Source of the DNA: UBA11855 sp964591705
Lineage (GTDB): Archaea; Thermoproteota; Bathyarchaeia; Bathyarchaeales; Bathycorpusculaceae
DNA length: 21,807 bases
Direction of reading: 5' to 3'
Assembly (NCBI GenBank): GCA_964591705.1
Contig: CAZQCX010000024.1
Coordinates: 1-21,807, forward strand
In this document: one piece after another, positions 20,551 to 21,807 of the stretch
Position numbering within the stretch: the first letter of the stretch is position 1
How the letters are laid out: each line of letters starts with the position of its first letter
Notes under the pieces: model-generated
Told to the model about the DNA's origin: nothing
Database searches by the model: none
Seen by the model: the letters and a program-made list of their open reading frames with translations, nothing else
Program-made: the position numbers and the translations under genes

Positions 20551-21615
20551 ATGGTCAAAATGAATTTTGGCGGTGTAGACGAGGAAGTTGTCACTAGAAA
20601 AGAATACACAGTGAAAAAAGCGCAAACCATATTGAAAAATGAGGTTATTGCCACCCTCGGATATGGCATTCAGGGAAGAGCACAAGCTCTAAACCTTAGA
20701 GACAACGGGATCAGAGTTATCATTGGTCAAGAAACAACAGGTGTTCACGCACCCTACTATGAATTGGCAGTGAAGGACGGATGGGTCCAGGGAGAAACCC
20801 TCTTCTCAATGGAAGAAGCTGCCAAAAAAGGAACAATAAAACAATTTCTGCTCACAGACGCAGGCCAAAGAGAAATGTGGCCAACCATCAAGAAAACACT
20901 GAAAGAAAACGATGCCCTCTATTTCAGCCATGGGTTCTCAATAGTCTACAGTAACATAACAAATGTGGTTCCACCAAAGAACATTGACGTCATTCTCGTT
21001 GCACCTAAAGGCTCAGGCACGTCGGTCAGGCGAAACTTCCTTGAAGGCAGTGGAATCAATAGTAGCTTCGCAGTCTACCAAGACTACACACGAAAGGCCG
21101 AAGACCGCGTCAAAGCCATAGGCATCGCCATAGGCTCAGGGTACCTTTTCCCAACAACATTCGAAAAAGAAGTCTACAGCGACTTAACAGGTGAAAGAGG
21201 CGTCTTGATGGGCGCCATAGCAGGAATAATGGAAGCACAATACGACACGCTAAGGGAACGCGGACACAGCCCAAGCGAAGCATTCAACGAAACTGTGGAA
21301 GAATTCACTCAAAGCCTCATAAAACTTGTCGACGAAAACGGCATGGACTGGATGTTCAACAACTGCAGTGAAACCGCACGTATTGGGGCACTGCGCTGGA
21401 GGAACCGTTTCAGAGAATGCACCAAACCACTCTTTGACTCACTGTATGAACTTGTAGCCTCAGGCGAAGAAACCCGCATAGTTTTAGAGCGCAGCAAAGG
21501 ACCAGACTACAGACAGAAACTCGCCGATGAACTCAAAGCCATGGGGTACTCAGAGATGTGGCGCGCAGGAACTACAGTACGTTCGCTGAGACCCAACTCA
21601 CAAAAAAGCAAGTAA
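20551..21615 (+). CDS. ilvC: Ketol-acid reductoisomerase
   Basis: This enzyme converts 2-acetolactate to dihydroxyisovalerate in valine, leucine and isoleucine synthesis, using Mg2+ and NAD(P)H. From ATG 20551 it has 354 residues: Rossmann loop GYGIQGRAQALNLRDNG (38-53), YFSHGFS, VILVAPKGSGTSVRRNFLEG, and metal ligands Asp211 and Glu215 in YSDLTGERGVLMGAIAG, then GHSPSEAFNETVEEFTQSL. These segments resemble the yeast mitochondrial Ilv5 and Bacteroidetes enzymes (SDLYGERG, GHSPSEAFNETVEE) far more than the usual archaeal or bacterial short form. The cofactor loop GQETTGVHAPYYELA (59-73) is longer than in Ilv5 and lacks its Arg and Lys residues. Starts TTG 20533 and ATG 20560 are alternatives. 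No ilvB or leu gene is adjacent in the window. Confidence 0.92.
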   Translation: MVKMNFGGVDEEVVTRKEYTVKKAQTILKNEVIATLGYGIQGRAQALNLRDNGIRVIIGQETTGVHAPYYELAVKDGWVQGETLFSMEEAAKKGTIKQFLLTDAGQREMWPTIKKTLKENDALYFSHGFSIVYSNITNVVPPKNIDVILVAPKGSGTSVRRNFLEGSGINSSFAVYQDYTRKAEDRVKAIGIAIGSGYLFPTTFEKEVYSDLTGERGVLMGAIAGIMEAQYDTLRERGHSPSEAFNETVEEFTQSLIKLVDENGMDWMFNNCSETARIGALRWRNRFRECTKPLFDSLYELVASGEETRIVLERSKGPDYRQKLADELKAMGYSEMWRAGTTVRSLRPNSQKSK

Positions 21616-21807
21616 CCCTCAACTTTCTTCCTTCAATTCTATCTTCATTTCTCGTTTTCGAGATCTTTTGCTATCCCTGCAGAATCTGGGACATGCAAAA
21701 TCGAAGAATTGCGTTATGTGCGGTCTTCATTGCTTCATAAAAAGATTTGATGCTGTAAAGTCAACTTGTTAACGTTACACTTATTTCTGGCTTCCTTGCA
21801 TACCTGT
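21616..21807. other. Downstream flank of ilvC
   Basis: T-rich DNA (TTTCTTCCTTCAATTCTATC from 21625) after the ilvC stop may terminate its transcript. TTCATAAAAAGATTTG near 21734-21749 is a possible TATA element for a gene beyond the window. No gene is supported. Confidence 0.35.

Noticed and set aside
1..21807. CRISPR array
   Set aside because: No regularly spaced repeats of 24-40 bp were seen; the only repeats are the two ~270-bp blocks and the 11-nt phased operator repeats.

Overview
The window looks like chromosomal DNA of an uncultured archaeon, most likely from the Bathyarchaeia or a neighbouring TACK-type lineage. The evidence is TATA boxes rather than -35/-10 promoters, frequent TTG and GTG starts, TrmB-type regulators, DUF2683 and DUF5678 small proteins, a winged-helix remnant of the archaeal HTH_45 type, a DUF72 gene, and U-rich terminators. 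The lineage is an inference from gene content; no rRNA is present.

Layout. Positions 1-900 hold two decayed genes: an Mre11/SbcD-like phosphoesterase and a nuclease-like protein interrupted by TAG. Positions 811-2803 form an accessory island. A block of about 270 bp, carrying the 3' end of the nuclease-like gene, a conserved hairpin and an opposing small ORF, occurs twice (811-1083 and 2529-2803). The two copies flank a three-gene cassette (ribbon-helix-helix protein, DUF5678 protein, retropepsin-like aspartic protease) and a truncated zinc-ribbon integrase remnant. Positions 2911-3451 encode a DUF2683/RelE-type toxin-antitoxin pair with three phased operator-like repeats. Positions 3683-4567 carry a small zinc-ribbon protein, a frameshifted winged-helix gene and a stand-alone Lrp/AsnC ligand-binding domain.

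Positions 5289-11845 are a complete seven-gene tryptophan operon, trpE-G-D-C-F-B-A, making tryptophan from chorismate. All but one junction overlap (ATGA, GTGA or 8 nt), so translation is probably coupled. TGTACA-like boxes lie upstream. The trpE start is abnormal: conserved N-terminal sequence, including the LLES feedback motif, has no usual start codon in frame.

Positions 12132-16936 carry an EVE-domain protein with a zinc ribbon, an M50 site-2-type membrane protease, a DUF72 gene broken by two frameshifts and a nonsense codon, and a long phenylacetate-CoA-ligase-like adenylate-forming enzyme. Positions 17240-20530 are visibly AT-richer and hold a secreted protein, an HTH-only TrmB-like protein, and a 685-residue TrmB-like regulator with two tandem effector domains and an unknown C-terminal domain. 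The window ends with ilvC, a ketol-acid reductoisomerase of the yeast mitochondrial/Bacteroidetes-like type with an unusual cofactor loop.

The best candidates for something undescribed are the repeat-flanked RHH-DUF5678-retropepsin cassette and the TrmB pair. All identifications come from reading motifs by eye; no database search was run.
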